A stretch of 64,000 bases of DNA from Larimichthys crocea. Taxonomy: Eukaryota; Chordata; Actinopteri; Sciaenidae. Shown piece by piece: positions 25,396-36,536 of the stretch. The notes under the pieces are model-generated. The model saw only the letters and a list, made by a program, of their open reading frames with translations. It was not told where the DNA came from and made no database searches. The stretch covers positions 3,596,669-3,660,668 of the forward strand of contig NC_040020.1 of NCBI RefSeq assembly GCF_000972845.2. Direction: 5' to 3'. The number at the start of each line of letters is the position of its first letter. Positions within the stretch are counted from its first letter, which is position 1. The position numbers were made by a program, and so were the translations under genes.

Positions 25396-28197
25396 TCAGA
25401 AACATATAAAGTTTTAATTTAATAAGATAGCGGCATTGAACTATACTATACTTTGGAGTGTGAATTCATGCTGCTGGCATATAGGAATATTGTTCGACGA
25501 CCTCTAAAGATACGGCTATTACTTCATGTCTATACTGCAACTGCACACATGCGGCAACAAAAAAAAAATGAATCAATTTTTTTGTTTTGATATTAGACCT
25601 AGTGTCCGAATAGATGATTCTCCTTCAGTCTTGTCACTGACCTGTGATGAAATACCTTAAAGACGATCTTCATTTTCTCTGGGGACAGCTTATTTGGGAC
25701 AAAAAGGGCAAGCAAACATCTCTTTATTAAGATAAACCACCAAAACAGAAATGAATCCAGAGGGGCAGAAGCAATAGCTAACGCCTGAATCCATGTGTTT
25801 GTGTGTGTGTATTCCTCTCTGTCAATTCTGAATTGTCTCTAGAAGGGCAAAAAGTCAGGCATATTTTCTCTCTCCTCTGACAAACACTCACACAGTTTGA
25901 TATTTCCTTTTCTTATTAAGAACAGGAAATATCCAACAGCTTTTCAGTTCATATAAAGTGTGAAGCCTCTGGCTGAATAATAACCTTCCCAGACTCTGTT
26001 CGTCTTGTTCCGTGGAAACAAGAAATCTATCAGTGCTAATTGGTCATTAATAAATGTCATAAGATGAGATAAATGAATGAAGTTAAATATGAGGGAATGT
26101 TCAGACAGCTAAACTGTATTGGTCCTAATCATGCATGACAGCAGGGCAAACAAGGACAGACAAACGTTACTTTTAAACCCCAATTTCTTGGATAGCCAAA
26201 GAGTGGACCTACTCTATTACTATTTGTACATGATTTCATTATCAGAAGTACTCAGTGTTACATCGTAGAGAGACGTGAAGGACATTCAACCAGTTTGTCT
26301 TTTAGTGCAGTTCTTCAAAAACAGGCAGATCAATCTTATCTCCTGACATCCAACTCCCTTTATAGATATTAATGTTTTGTGCTCATCAGCAAATAAACTG
26401 ATTACATCAAGTGGATGATCACCATTATTAGTCTGTCTATTAACTCACAGGTGAATCCATCACTCTTGTTTGAAAAAATGCTTTTTGACAATGCTGAAGT
26501 CAGACAAAAGATCTGCACGCTGCACTAATAGCTCCCAGTGGATTTCACAGAGCAACGATTTGATCTAACAGAGATCTTTGTCAGGCATGGGAGCTATCAG
26601 TAATCGGTCACGCTGTAGGAGAAGTCTTAAAGATTAGGCTGGCAAAGCTGACTCAACAGAGAAACTGTCAGAGCAGATGGCCACTCGGTGTTCTCAAAGA
26701 GGGGGGTAATGTAGAAATAAATTGGAATAAAGTTGGAAGGTGAAAGACGAGACTTTGAGGGACTTATTAGATGTGCCCTCTGGATAGGAGTCAGTGCTTG
26801 AAGATCGCTGCGAATGTCTGAAGGCTTTTGCTGGAAAAGTGCTGATTGGATGTGAAATGCTGAAGTTCTGAATATCACCAGGCTGTCATTGTTGACACAG
26901 TTTTTTTTCCCCCGCTCCATACATACAGTACATAGGAAGAGCAGTTAACTTAAATGGATTTACAGGGCACAAGTTGAGGGTCTCAATCAAAAGACTTGAT
27001 TACAGTCGTTTATTGGGTAAAAATATACTTTTTATTGAAAGTAAGGTTGTCGGTGAACCTCCACTTACATTTCTTCTGGATCAAAAGAAAAACTGATGGA
27101 GGAAAACCTTCAGGTTGAAAAAAACAACAGAGGCTTTTCATCATATAGAAAAAGCTGGAGGACCTTGATGAGAAATGGTTACATTGGTTGTTCTGCTTAC
27201 TCTGTTTCCACCACAACTTGCTAAGAAAAAAAAAGATACATCTCAAACAAGCTGGATTTGAAGACTAACAGTCACTTACAGTATTGCAAACATCTGTAAC
27301 AATACTACTAATAATACTACTAATATTACTGTTAAAAGGCGCTCACACCTTCAGGCACACAGGGAGCACCACCCAGTATACATATATAAAATCTAAGCAG
27401 GAAATCAGCAAAAGAGCATCGAAGCAGGTCTACCAACACAATTTACATCTATTCCCAATGGAAATGTATTTAGCATCCAGGTGGCAAACTTACTGACAGC
27501 TATCTTGTTGTAATGCAAATAACCCGTTAACAGACCTTACGTGTTTACAGCTTTTAATGATCATATAACAAATTATATGCAACATGTTCTAAAGCATTTC
27601 ACAAAGTTTTTTTACATTTTTAAAATTGTTTTTGAATTTTCTTATTGGCAAAGTTACATTGTTATTATGTAATGATGCAGGAGTAAATGCTTGACATAAT
27701 ACACAACACAAAGAAATCTGTACAAGTTGGAGCCAATCTCAGTTATGTTGTATCAACCAGTGGAGGACAGTTTAAGATTTATAACATTGGGTTGCTGACC
27801 AGTTATTATTTTTCAGATAAAAATATCACAAGAAACTCGACAGAGCGAGCAGAACTGTTGCTAAAATGCTTGGATTGTTACATTTGCTCATTGCCACCAC
27901 AGCAGTGTTTGTGCAAAGAAAAGCTTGACTTTATGTCAGAGGTGTGTTTTGCATACAAATGTTTAAAATTCACTGAGTTTGCGAGAAAGTTCCAGGGGCT
28001 AAGATTAAAATGAGCTTTGGACAATCACGGTGAGGACAATCTGAAAACTCATGACTGGAAAGTTGAAAGACTAATTAGGCTAATTAGGATTCCCTGATGA
28101 GGACATCAACTCTGCGGGGGCACAGAGATGATTAATCAGCAAAACTGTCCATCGCCTGAGTCATGAAGGGGGATCAAACTTTCATCCACCGTAACAT

Positions 28198-28377
28198 TCA
28201 AATAGCAACGCTATTTTCCAGCAACGGAGGGTCCATGTATCTGTAAGGGACTTCCAGGTTCTCGTTCCTGCTTTTGATCGCTGTACTTAAAATTTCAAGT
28301 TCCCCTTGGAAATCTTTTATCAGCTTGCAGGGAACCTCCTCAAAGAAATGCTCCTCTGGGTACTTGCCGAGAGGGAC
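28198..28377 (-). CDS. Lipoxygenase A exon 14 and stop
   Basis: 180 bases with stop. Encodes [20 protein letters not shown] and ends [13 protein letters not shown]. The terminal Ile carboxylate is the last iron ligand. Confidence 0.94.
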   Translation of the reverse strand, partial: VPLGKYPEEHFFEEVPCKLIKDFQGELEILSTAIKSRNENLEVPYRYMDPPLLENSVAI

Positions 28378-31300
28378 CTGACAAAACACAACAGTGTTAA
28401 CAAGATGAAGCAGAAAACACGGCCAACATTATTCATTTTGTGCATGAGGTTTCAATAAAACTGTAATTTAAAAAATATGCAGAGATTCAGTTCCAAGAAG
28501 ATAGTTCATGTATTTACAGTTCAGAAGTTGTGCTGGCTATGATTTGATTTTCCTGATGGAGTGTTTATATAATCCAAACATGAGTTTGATTGATGTAATT
28601 TATGACGTTTTGGGCACTTACAAAGTCAGAGGACTGCTTGCTGAGTAGCCACATGGTGGCCATTCCTTGCGCTGTTGTATTGATGTCAGGGAACGTCTGC
28701 AGCATCGTGGCCTCGCTTGCTGTCCCCTTTGTGGTTGGTGGAGGACGTTGCAGGGAGATGGGAGTGTTGGGCATCCAGCCACCATAGTCATACTGAAATT
28801 GATGAACAAGTCATAAACGAAGGTTAAACATATTAAAACGCACCATGCATAAACCATATCAAGATGATTATTTATGGTTTGTTTGTGTGGTGCTCCAAAT
28901 TCTATGTGTCCTTGTTCAATTTAAAACAATAAATAAATCAAATTTAATGTAAAATGACACATTATCAAGCATATATTGATGCACCTGTCCGGAGTTGACA
29001 GCTGAGTGCTGGCCTGAGCAACAGAAGATCACCATGGTGACAAACTTGACCAACTCAGCCACGGTGCCAAATTTCTGAGGGACTCCTGTGAGTTTATCAA
29101 AACAGCAAGAATTAATATATATTAATTCTAATTGATATCAAGAAATGGCCTTTTAATGCAGAGTTATGCTATTTTAGAAGATGGCCTTTATGAATAACAA
29201 AACATCAGCTTGTCTTTAAGCACACCTGTGCTAGCCTGGGAGAGGAATCCATGTTCAAAAATGTCTTGAATCCACTTCTGTAGTTCCGGGTCTTGGCAAA
29301 CCTCATCATCACTCTTGTAGTAGTGGCCAAGCACTCCATTAACGAACCTTTAAGAAAAGTAGAAATCTACTTGAGTTGGGTATTTTTTAAATGACAGCAT
29401 TGTGACAAATTCAAATCAGGTTTTAGTCCACTTCACCACAGCCCTTTCAGGCGTTTTGCTCTTTCTACAATTTTGTATCATTACTTTGACATCCTTCGGG
29501 AATACTCGTCACATAGCAAATGTAAATGGCAATGCAGTTTGACTTGGTGTCTCCTCCTGGAGATGCTTCCTGCTGCGACAACGCAGTATATCAGGATTAA
29601 TAAAAATAAAACATGCAAGAAGACAACCGAGACCCCAACGTAAAATTAATCTTTTTGGGGGGTTGAGGTTAGAACATCATCATTATAATGCTTATTAAAA
29701 ACTAAAACACTGTTTTGCCACCTCTTTGTGTTCTTTTCATTTTGTGAAGAAGCTGCTTTACTGTGCTGTTTATCCTTTAGACCTTCCAAACATCATTTGG
29801 TGGAGGTAGTGAAGCCAGGGAGCTGCCCACCTACTACATTTCAAATCAGCAGACAGAACTTTGCTCAGTTCAACTTGTGTGTTTCCTTTATATGTAAAAC
29901 ACATCATTTCTTGAGCACCTGGGCACTGAGAAGACTTTCTGACAATAGTTGTAACCCATAGAGGAGACAGAAATAAGTAGTAGTGCTAAGTAGTGCTGAC
30001 CCAAGGGCAAGAAACCACGTTCCACAGCAAAGAGGGAAGTGTTAGAAATAGAAGCGAAACAAAAGTTAATATCGGCACTGCTTTGCATAACTGCAGCCAG
30101 ATCTTGGCAAAGGGATGAATTTTGATGCAGAACATGCAACATTTCTTATAGACTGATAACTCAACAGCTGTTAATCTTGGCTATTTAGCAATAGCTCATG
30201 AAGGTAGCTAATTATATAATGTTACAGACCCATAGGACGGACAGGGCAGTTTCTTGTGTCAATAATGTCAACTTTCTGGTGGTGATGATGTTACTGTATG
30301 CTCCCAATTTGTTTTTTACATTGCCTGTGGCTACAGTACCTGTGGATGATATCCCAAAGCCTAAGTCCATCATCTCTGTAGTAGAAGTTTGGCACAGCCT
30401 CCACCCCACGCTCAGCGATGTCGTCTGGTATACAGAGAGAACTGTAGGTCATGGTGGACAGTGATCGGTTCAGGATTGTGATCATACCCTCTCCGCCGGA
30501 CGCTGAAAACTAGAGAACAGTCATATTTGTGAGGAATATAGTTAAAGAAATAATGTACATAATATTGAGTCTACTGAGCGTGTTGGTCTTTTCGTACCTC
30601 TGTGAAAACTCCTGTCTCAGATATTAGGACAAGTCGAGCTAAGTTGTTGATCTGCAGAGTGTAGCGAGTGTGAGGTATGAGGAGCTGAGGGAAAAGAGGG
30701 AACTCTCTTAGTAACACCATTACTTGTTAACAAAGTCAGAAATCTTGATGCTTCTATACCATTCAGCAGTGTTTGCAAACATATACACACTAAACATGAT
30801 TCATCAACTTTGGAAGATACAAAAATCAGCAAGTTGAACAAAAAAAAACTACAACTACAGCAAGTTCAGTATTCTGCCTCACAGTTACCTTGTACAGTGG
30901 ATGCACCATGGGCACATTGCGCAGCAGTGACACTGCAAAGACTTCAGCCAGCAGATGAGTGCGCAGCAGGTGAACATTGAGCTGATGCTCGTTAAAATCG
31001 GCGCTTCTCACAAAAATCTTGGCCATCAACCAGTCGTACTCTGAATCAGTAGGAAAAAAGATGGGATTGTCGTCGGCTGGAGTCTGCTTCAGCTGCGGGA
31101 GAAAGAATAGAATGCGGCTTCATTACTACAGCCGTTCAATAATGTTTTGTCAGCTACAGGAAAAGAAAGTTAATGATTGATCATAATCAATAAGAAAAGC
31201 TATGTAAGGTGTTTATCTAAACGTCCTCTCGTATCGCAGCTTTTCTTTGTTCCAAAATCTACTAAAAAAGTTTTTTGGGAGCAAAAGCTAAATAAAAAAA

Positions 31301-34300
31301 TTAAGACAAATTATTATGTGTGGCATTGAGCCGCTGCTGAAAACTCTTTCAAACTTTTCAGCAATTCGTCTAGGAATGCATTTTTAAGGTTGCCTGGAAA
31401 ATCTGGCATGAAGGATTTCAAAAATTCAAAACGAAGTCTCTCACACAGTCTAGCTGACTCCATTGCTAAGTTGGCTGACTCAGCAGTTCAAGCTCTGAAC
31501 ATTTTCCATGGGCCCAAACAAGTTTTATCTGGCATTACACTCCATTCTTAATATGTTTATGATTACAATATTGGGAAAACAGGGTGTTCATTTATTAATC
31601 ATGTGCACAAAGCCTGACATGTAGCATCTGTTTTATGTAACTCTGTAACTATTAACCAGCTGCTGGACAGTTAGCTGTGAGTCAGAATATGTATGGCCTG
31701 TTACTTAAATGGCTATGCCTCATTCAGATGTTATCCAGCAGTAGAAAAATGCACAAGCAAAATATTTGTAAGGAGAAACGAAGCATGACTGAGCATAACC
31801 AAATTCATACACTATAGTATAGTAACTCTGTAGACTCTGAAACTGATTGGCAGGGAAAGCAGTCACCTAAATGTCCAGTAGTATTATGTATTTAAAACAA
31901 AATATGAAAGGTAGGGCACTCTATAAAAGGTCCCTACCTAAGTTACTTAAGGAGTCCACATGGTGGTGCCATAAATAAAAGTTTAACACTCAAACATTTC
32001 ATAGTAAAGCCATAAATCCAATTACCTTTTTTTCTAATAAACAAACTTAATCAAACCTGTAAAGCAGTAAAATGATCTTCCACTGAAGTTCAATGTTCAA
32101 CTCTGCATTGTGTAAATCTGTAGGTCAGTCTCACCTGGATAGCAATCGGCATGAGCTTATCCTCAGGGGTTTTGTGGAGAAGCACGAGTGGAGCCATCAA
32201 GTACTGATTCTTCCCGTTGATGACGTTTGGTGTCACTCCATCCAAACGTTTGTAGTCACACAGGAATATGTTGCCTTTCTGTTTTAAGATTTTAGAGTTA
32301 TAATCATGTATATAAGTCAGTCACAAATTTAACTGTAGTCACATACATTTTTCTAAAAACAATGCTGAAAATGAAAAGGTAAGAACCGAGACTACTCTCC
32401 ATCTATCAATTTCATAGTCCAGAAAATCAGCATATCAGACATGGGTCATAACAGGCCTCAGCAGCCTCCAAGTTAACATGGACCCAGACCAAACTGCCCC
32501 ACAGATGAACAGAGGCCAATGTGAGGAGAGAAAATACAGTACCAAAGTGATTTACAACCAAGACTCTGACTTCAGGGATAACAAGGACAGGAAAAAGGCG
32601 TAAAGCAGGGGAGCAATGAGAGTTCAAGAGTTGAATTGTTGGGATAGACAATCAAGGCGATTTTGGTGAGTTTTATTGTTTTAAGTTTGACTGAAGTGTG
32701 TTTTAAGGTGAGTTAACAAGGCAATGAAGTCTTAGTTTGATTAAAGGGAGTTTATTTTGTTTGTTTATCAGACTAAATACAGCTAAAAGAGCGTAACATA
32801 AGATGACAGGCACTGGACAGTTCTGCTGTCCACTGCCTGTCCACAACGTCTATGTTTAAACTCAGCTTATTCATTCATTTAACTTTTATACAGTCTGAAA
32901 AAAATATACCAGCATTTCCTCCCTAAAAGTTCTTATTGTATTGTTTGCTGGGAACAGATCTACTTGACCAATTCTCAAATATAACATAACCCTTTAATCC
33001 TCTGACTATTTTGCCACTACATATGCCCCCCTTTCAGGGTTCTTAAAGCATGAAATGTACATTTAAGTCATACAATACATTTCCTCATGATGCAGTCCAT
33101 TTATCTTAATTCACACTCCAGCAGACGGGTGAAAAATCCTGATGTTGACATTACAGGTAAAAATCTCCCTGTGACCCTCCTAAGAGTGATCGGTATCTCT
33201 AGCCTGTTGGTCTAAAATCGAACATGGTCAAATCATTATCATGGAGCATAGAGTAAATGTTGCACTTATGTTGAAGATTAAACATTATACCAGTAACAAG
33301 TTTACACTGCACACAGAATAAATGCATTGAATTCCTTTGGTAAGATTATACTTTTGACTGCAAGCTGTAGCAGAATCCTTGTTCAGCTCTTGCATTGTGT
33401 TTGACTCAAAACAACTGGATATGGATAGTTACTTGAAATATGTGCGACTATATTAGACGTAAATAGGACGTAACATTTCTCAGAGAGACAGGTACTCTTT
33501 TATATAAACGCAAAATAGTACAATTACAATTTCACAATTATTATCCCAGTTGCATAACATCCTTTCACAGTCTCTTTTCATCATTTAGCTTGAAGATGAC
33601 CAGATAAAGTCAAAGGGCAAAGTCCTGGAAAGTCTTTACTGTTTGACCAATTTTAAAATACAATATAACCCTTTAATCCTTGGGCTGTTTTGCCACTACA
33701 TTCACTAAATAACTCTTTCGTGATCAAGATGTACGTCTTTTTAAAAGACCAGGTGGAGTCGAGGATTGCGTTACTATTATTTTGTCATATCATGATTGCA
33801 ACATAACCTATGTGAACAAATTCTTGTCAGATCAGCACTCTGTTAATCCAGCCAGGACATGTTGGGACAGTGACCTCATTTAATTTCCTTTTTAAACTCT
33901 AACATCTGTGCCCGCTTGATTTGTACTGCTTTCCACATGCTTTTACTTCCTCATTGAACATGATTCATCTACATACACACACGTTTATCATATCCAGTGG
34001 AAGCATTTATTTAACTTTTATACAGTCTGAAAAAAATATATACCTGCATTTCCTCCATTAAAGAGCCTCCACCTTGGAGAAACACCATGTCATCAGTGAC
34101 AGGGAAGTTCTTGGGCAGGTCTATACAACGTTGGATCAAAATGGGGTTGACCCCATTTAGATACTGGAAACCAAAAAATGCATCGTCCTTCCAGTGCTGC
34201 TGGACATATTCTGGAAAGAAAACAGGATTTACCCCCTGTGTGTTAATCTGAATTCAGTTTAACACAACGTCTATGTATGCTCTTGAATTACAGTACAGTT

Positions 34301-36141
34301 GTTCTTGATGATTAGTATAAACAGTAAAAACATTTCTCAGTGTTTCAGTGTCTTGTGCTCAGAGTTGTACCTGATATATCTGTTGTTTTGTTGCAGAAAA
34401 CTTTGCCAATATCATCAAGATTAGACCAATTCTTCTTGGAACAAGACAGTCCCTTCAGTTGCAGCTCTGTCAGCCTGGGCAATCAAAACACGGACTGTAA
34501 GTATTTTGATTCACAAAAATGACATCATATGATATATAATAATCTAAATGCTGACATGCATTTGGGGTTATTCTGTAAAGATTTGGTTTAGTGTCTGATC
34601 AACTTTGAGGACCTCACCCTGTGGATGCAGTAAAGAGAAACTCTGTAGTCTTGGTGAAGGAGAAGCGGACCTCAGCAGGCAGACAAAGAGGATTGTCTCC
34701 CTTCATGCAGTGAGGTAGTCCCTCTTTATAAACATCCCAGCTGGAAAATAGAAAACAGACTAAATTATGGCATATAATATATTCTTACAAAATTTAATCT
34801 ATCTAATATAATGAGATAAAGTTTAAAATGATCTGTATAAGTCATAGTAAGCCCGACAAATGTATGTGTTGCTTGGTTCTTTGTGGCACTGCTCTCACCC
34901 GTACAGTTCCTCTCTCTTCTTCAGCTCCTTCTCTCTACTGTACTTGCCAAGATGATGATTGTCATCAGAGATTCTTAAAGCTAAAGAAAAAGATTTGGAA
35001 ATTAGTAAATTTTCCTATCTTATATATGGGGTGTACTAAAAGCAGCACAGTATACTGTGCACTTCCACATACCCGTTCCTTCTCTGAATAGTTGAACCTC
35101 ACTGTCAAGGATCCAACGGTGGATGGGAAAGTTGTAGATGTCTCCCTCTGGGGACTTCACTTTCACCTTGCTGGGAAACCATGCATCTTCTGGGAACAGC
35201 AGGAGAGGCTTTTTGTCAACCTCAATCAACACCAGCTTTCCAAGCGAGGCGGGGCAACACACCGAAAATTTAGTCTCCTGCATACAGACAAAGGGAAGGT
35301 GAAGGAGGCTCTGCACACTATTTGTGTTCTGGTGCACTGCCAGTGGAAGCACAAATATAAATCATAAAAGTTTTGCTAGAATTAACTCCCTTTCTTTGCA
35401 TAAATGGTACTGCAGATCAGGTGCAGAGGGAGATATGTGTGCCTCTATTTGGCAAAGACACACAGAGACAGAGAAATTTAGACTTTTGCCTCAGTTACTT
35501 TGATATTATTTTGCATCTACAATAGTGCACATAACAAGTACAGTTATCAGTGTGACTGTAGTCCATACTGGTTTCTTGACAGTGATTTCATCCACAAATG
35601 CTTTAAGACGAATGATAGCCCCCATTCAGAAGTGTATACAGTTGAACAGTTTCAGGGTATTGCTTTTATCATAAGATTAGATAATATAGCAATTTTATTT
35701 CTTTATTATTTATGATTATATCTTAGAGTGAAGAGGAACAAATTAATTTTTTATTTAATCAATGAAAAGAACTAAATTATGACCAAAAGTCTGAATTTTT
35801 ATGTAATAACAATAGAAAAATAAATGTGATTTATTCCTCAAAATATTGAAATAATTGTAGTTTTTGATGTTTTTTTTCTGTATTTTTAAAGAAATTTGAA
35901 AATACAACAAAAAACGGATCTAATCTAGTTATATAATGTAATAGCCTTTTTGCTAAAAGTGTCAAATCCAGGTAAAATTCAGACTTACTGTTCCCGGGTA
36001 GAAGGCAGCACTCCCTTTAAAGCTTGTGAGCCATGTACGTTTACTCTCCCCATCTGTGCCCACCAGCTTAATGAAGACATTATTTGTAGTCATGGCCTGA
36101 GCGAGTTTTGCGGTGGTGATAAACACTTCATACTTCACCAT
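28198..36141 (-). CDS. Arachidonate-type lipoxygenase, copy A (complete, 670 aa)
   Basis: Non-haem iron dioxygenase that adds O2 to polyunsaturated fatty acids such as arachidonate, forming hydroperoxides for eicosanoid or barrier-lipid pathways. Fourteen exons on the minus strand run from ATG at 36139-36141 to TGA at 28198-28200 with GT-AG borders and matching phases. The spliced length is 2,013 bases (670 aa plus stop), normal for the family. Residues 1 to about 119 form the PLAT domain and the rest is catalytic. Predicted iron ligands are His362, His367, His547, Asn551 and the C-terminal Ile670. The residue at the stereospecificity (Coffa) site in the INNLAR motif is Ala410. The sequence resembles the ALOX15B/12B/E3 group; no finer assignment is made. 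Intron 6 is enlarged by an LTR-like insertion at about 32,930-34,000. Confidence 0.93.
28622..28792 (-). CDS. Lipoxygenase A exon 13
   Basis: 171 bases. Encodes [31 protein letters not shown] and [14 protein letters not shown], the conserved WMPN and PPPTTKG stretch. Donor GTAAGT. Confidence 0.93.
28985..29085 (-). CDS. Lipoxygenase A exon 12 (third and fourth iron ligands)
   Basis: 101 bases. Encodes [20 protein letters not shown] and then [14 protein letters not shown]. The His and Asn of QHSAVN are predicted ligands (His547, Asn551). B has QHAAVN instead. Confidence 0.93.
29226..29347 (-). CDS. Lipoxygenase A exon 11
   Basis: 122 bases. Encodes [20 protein letters not shown] and then [20 protein letters not shown]. 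Donor GTGTGC. Confidence 0.92.
29348..30339. other. Lipoxygenase A intron 10
   Basis: About 1.0 kb between exons 11 and 10. No gene or repeat was recognised. Confidence 0.5.
30340..30509 (-). CDS. Lipoxygenase A exon 10
   Basis: 170 bases. Encodes [36 protein letters not shown] and [23 protein letters not shown] is typical of the ALOX15B/12B/E3 group. Donor GTACTG. Confidence 0.93.
30598..30684 (-). CDS. Lipoxygenase A exon 9 (stereospecificity residue)
   Basis: 87 bases. Encodes [20 protein letters not shown] and then ISETGVFTE. The Ala in NNLAR sits at the Ala/Gly switch position of lipoxygenases. Confidence 0.93.
30889..31092 (-). CDS. Lipoxygenase A exon 8 (two iron-ligand histidines)
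   Basis: 204 bases. Encodes [20 protein letters not shown] and then [16 protein letters not shown]. The two His of H-Q-x3-H are predicted iron ligands (His362, His367). Nearly identical to exon 8 of B. Confidence 0.95.
31093..32134. other. Lipoxygenase A intron 7
   Basis: About 1.0 kb of AT-rich intron between exons 8 and 7. No gene or recognised repeat was seen. It shares no obvious long match with the corresponding intron of B. Confidence 0.5.
32135..32278 (-). CDS. Lipoxygenase A exon 7
   Basis: 144 bases. Encodes [36 protein letters not shown] and LMPIAIQ, the conserved segment before the iron-binding helix. Donor GTGAGA. Confidence 0.93.
32874..32928 (-). repeat. Duplicated edge of lipoxygenase A exon 6
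   Basis: About 55 bases here repeat 34,004-34,063: AACTTTTATACAGTCTG, the A/T run and GCATTTCCTCC with the exon's GT donor. The two copies flank the LTR-like element, so the insertion interval is bordered by direct repeats that include a functional splice donor at the right copy only. Confidence 0.75.
32930..34000 (-). mobile_element. LTR-retroelement-like insertion, intron 6 of A
   Basis: On the minus strand a purine tract GAAAGGGGGG lies just before TGTAGTGGCAAAATAG (plus about 33,036-33,005), the arrangement of a polypurine tract and an LTR start. The same TGTAGTGGCAAAA start recurs at about 33,703, about 0.68 kb away. Most of this element matches parts of 36,560-37,200 and 39,415-39,690. 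No long protein frame is present, so it is a non-autonomous or decayed copy. Confidence 0.5.
34044..34210 (-). CDS. Lipoxygenase A exon 6
   Basis: 167 bases, in frame but 12 longer than the homologous exon of B. Encodes [29 protein letters not shown] and [11 protein letters not shown], followed by a divergent tail [13 protein letters not shown]. Part of its 3' edge and donor is duplicated at about 32,874-32,928. Confidence 0.88.
34371..34474 (-). CDS. Lipoxygenase A exon 5
   Basis: 104 bases. Encodes [20 protein letters not shown] and then [14 protein letters not shown], part of the catalytic domain helices. Donor GTACAA. Confidence 0.9.
34618..34740 (-). CDS. Lipoxygenase A exon 4
   Basis: 123 bases, three fewer than in copy B. 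Encodes [20 protein letters not shown] and then [15 protein letters not shown]. Donor GTGAGG, phase 2. Confidence 0.9.
34899..34980 (-). CDS. Lipoxygenase A exon 3
   Basis: 82 bases, the length usual for this exon in vertebrate lipoxygenases. Encodes [20 protein letters not shown], the start of the catalytic domain linker. Donor GTGAGA. Confidence 0.9.
35073..35277 (-). CDS. Lipoxygenase A exon 2 (PLAT)
   Basis: 205 bases. Encodes [34 protein letters not shown] and FPIHRWILD, the membrane/calcium-responsive PLAT half. Donor GTATGT. Confidence 0.92.
35989..36141 (-). CDS. Lipoxygenase A exon 1 (start, PLAT)
   Basis: Encodes [20 protein letters not shown] and then [13 protein letters not shown], the first strands of the PLAT beta-barrel. 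153 bases, ends in phase 0 at GTAAGT. The ATG aligns with the starts of copies B and C. Confidence 0.9.
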
Positions 36142-36536
36142 TTTGGCTCTAAGGAGTGGAAGGACTCTGATCAAACATAAAGAGCGATAAAAAACACAGT
36201 CAATTACACAAAAAGATAAAAAAAAAAAAAAGTTTTAAAAAAAGAAAACTGTTAAAACAACGTGCAGCTAAGTATGTTTAACTAACACAGACTAGAAGAA
36301 TCTGTTAAAATAGTTGCCTTTCCTTTTATATAAACAGAACAGAGTGGGTTGGGTTGGGGTGTGTCTATGATGGATGCCAAACTGCACAACATCTACTGTA
36401 ACTTTTGTGGTAGGAGCTCTGAAGAACTGACTCAAAGTGCATATAACTATAAAATGCAAGTTACCTCAAGTGTCACAAGTCTTTAAATAAAGATCATGAA
36501 ATGGAAAAATCTTGTAGACTAGTATGAACCTGTCAG

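Larger units (their letters stand above)
23045..28197. other. Intergenic region between npnt and lipoxygenase A
   Basis: No gene was recognised on either strand in about 5.1 kb. It separates npnt (+) from the lipoxygenase array (-), so the two transcription units converge. It contains LINE/SINE-like tails at about 23,925-24,080 and 25,175-25,395 and otherwise AT-rich unique sequence. Confidence 0.6.
32279..34043. other. Lipoxygenase A intron 6, enlarged by insertion
   Basis: About 1.8 kb. A short imperfect hairpin (12-base arms) lies at 32,809-32,837, a duplicated exon-6 edge at 32,874-32,928, and an LTR-like element fills most of the remainder up to 34,003. Confidence 0.55.

Noticed and set aside
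32809..32837. 12-base-arm hairpin in intron 6 of A
   Set aside because: One mismatch and a five-base loop; isolated, with no terminator or miRNA-like length, so no function is claimed.
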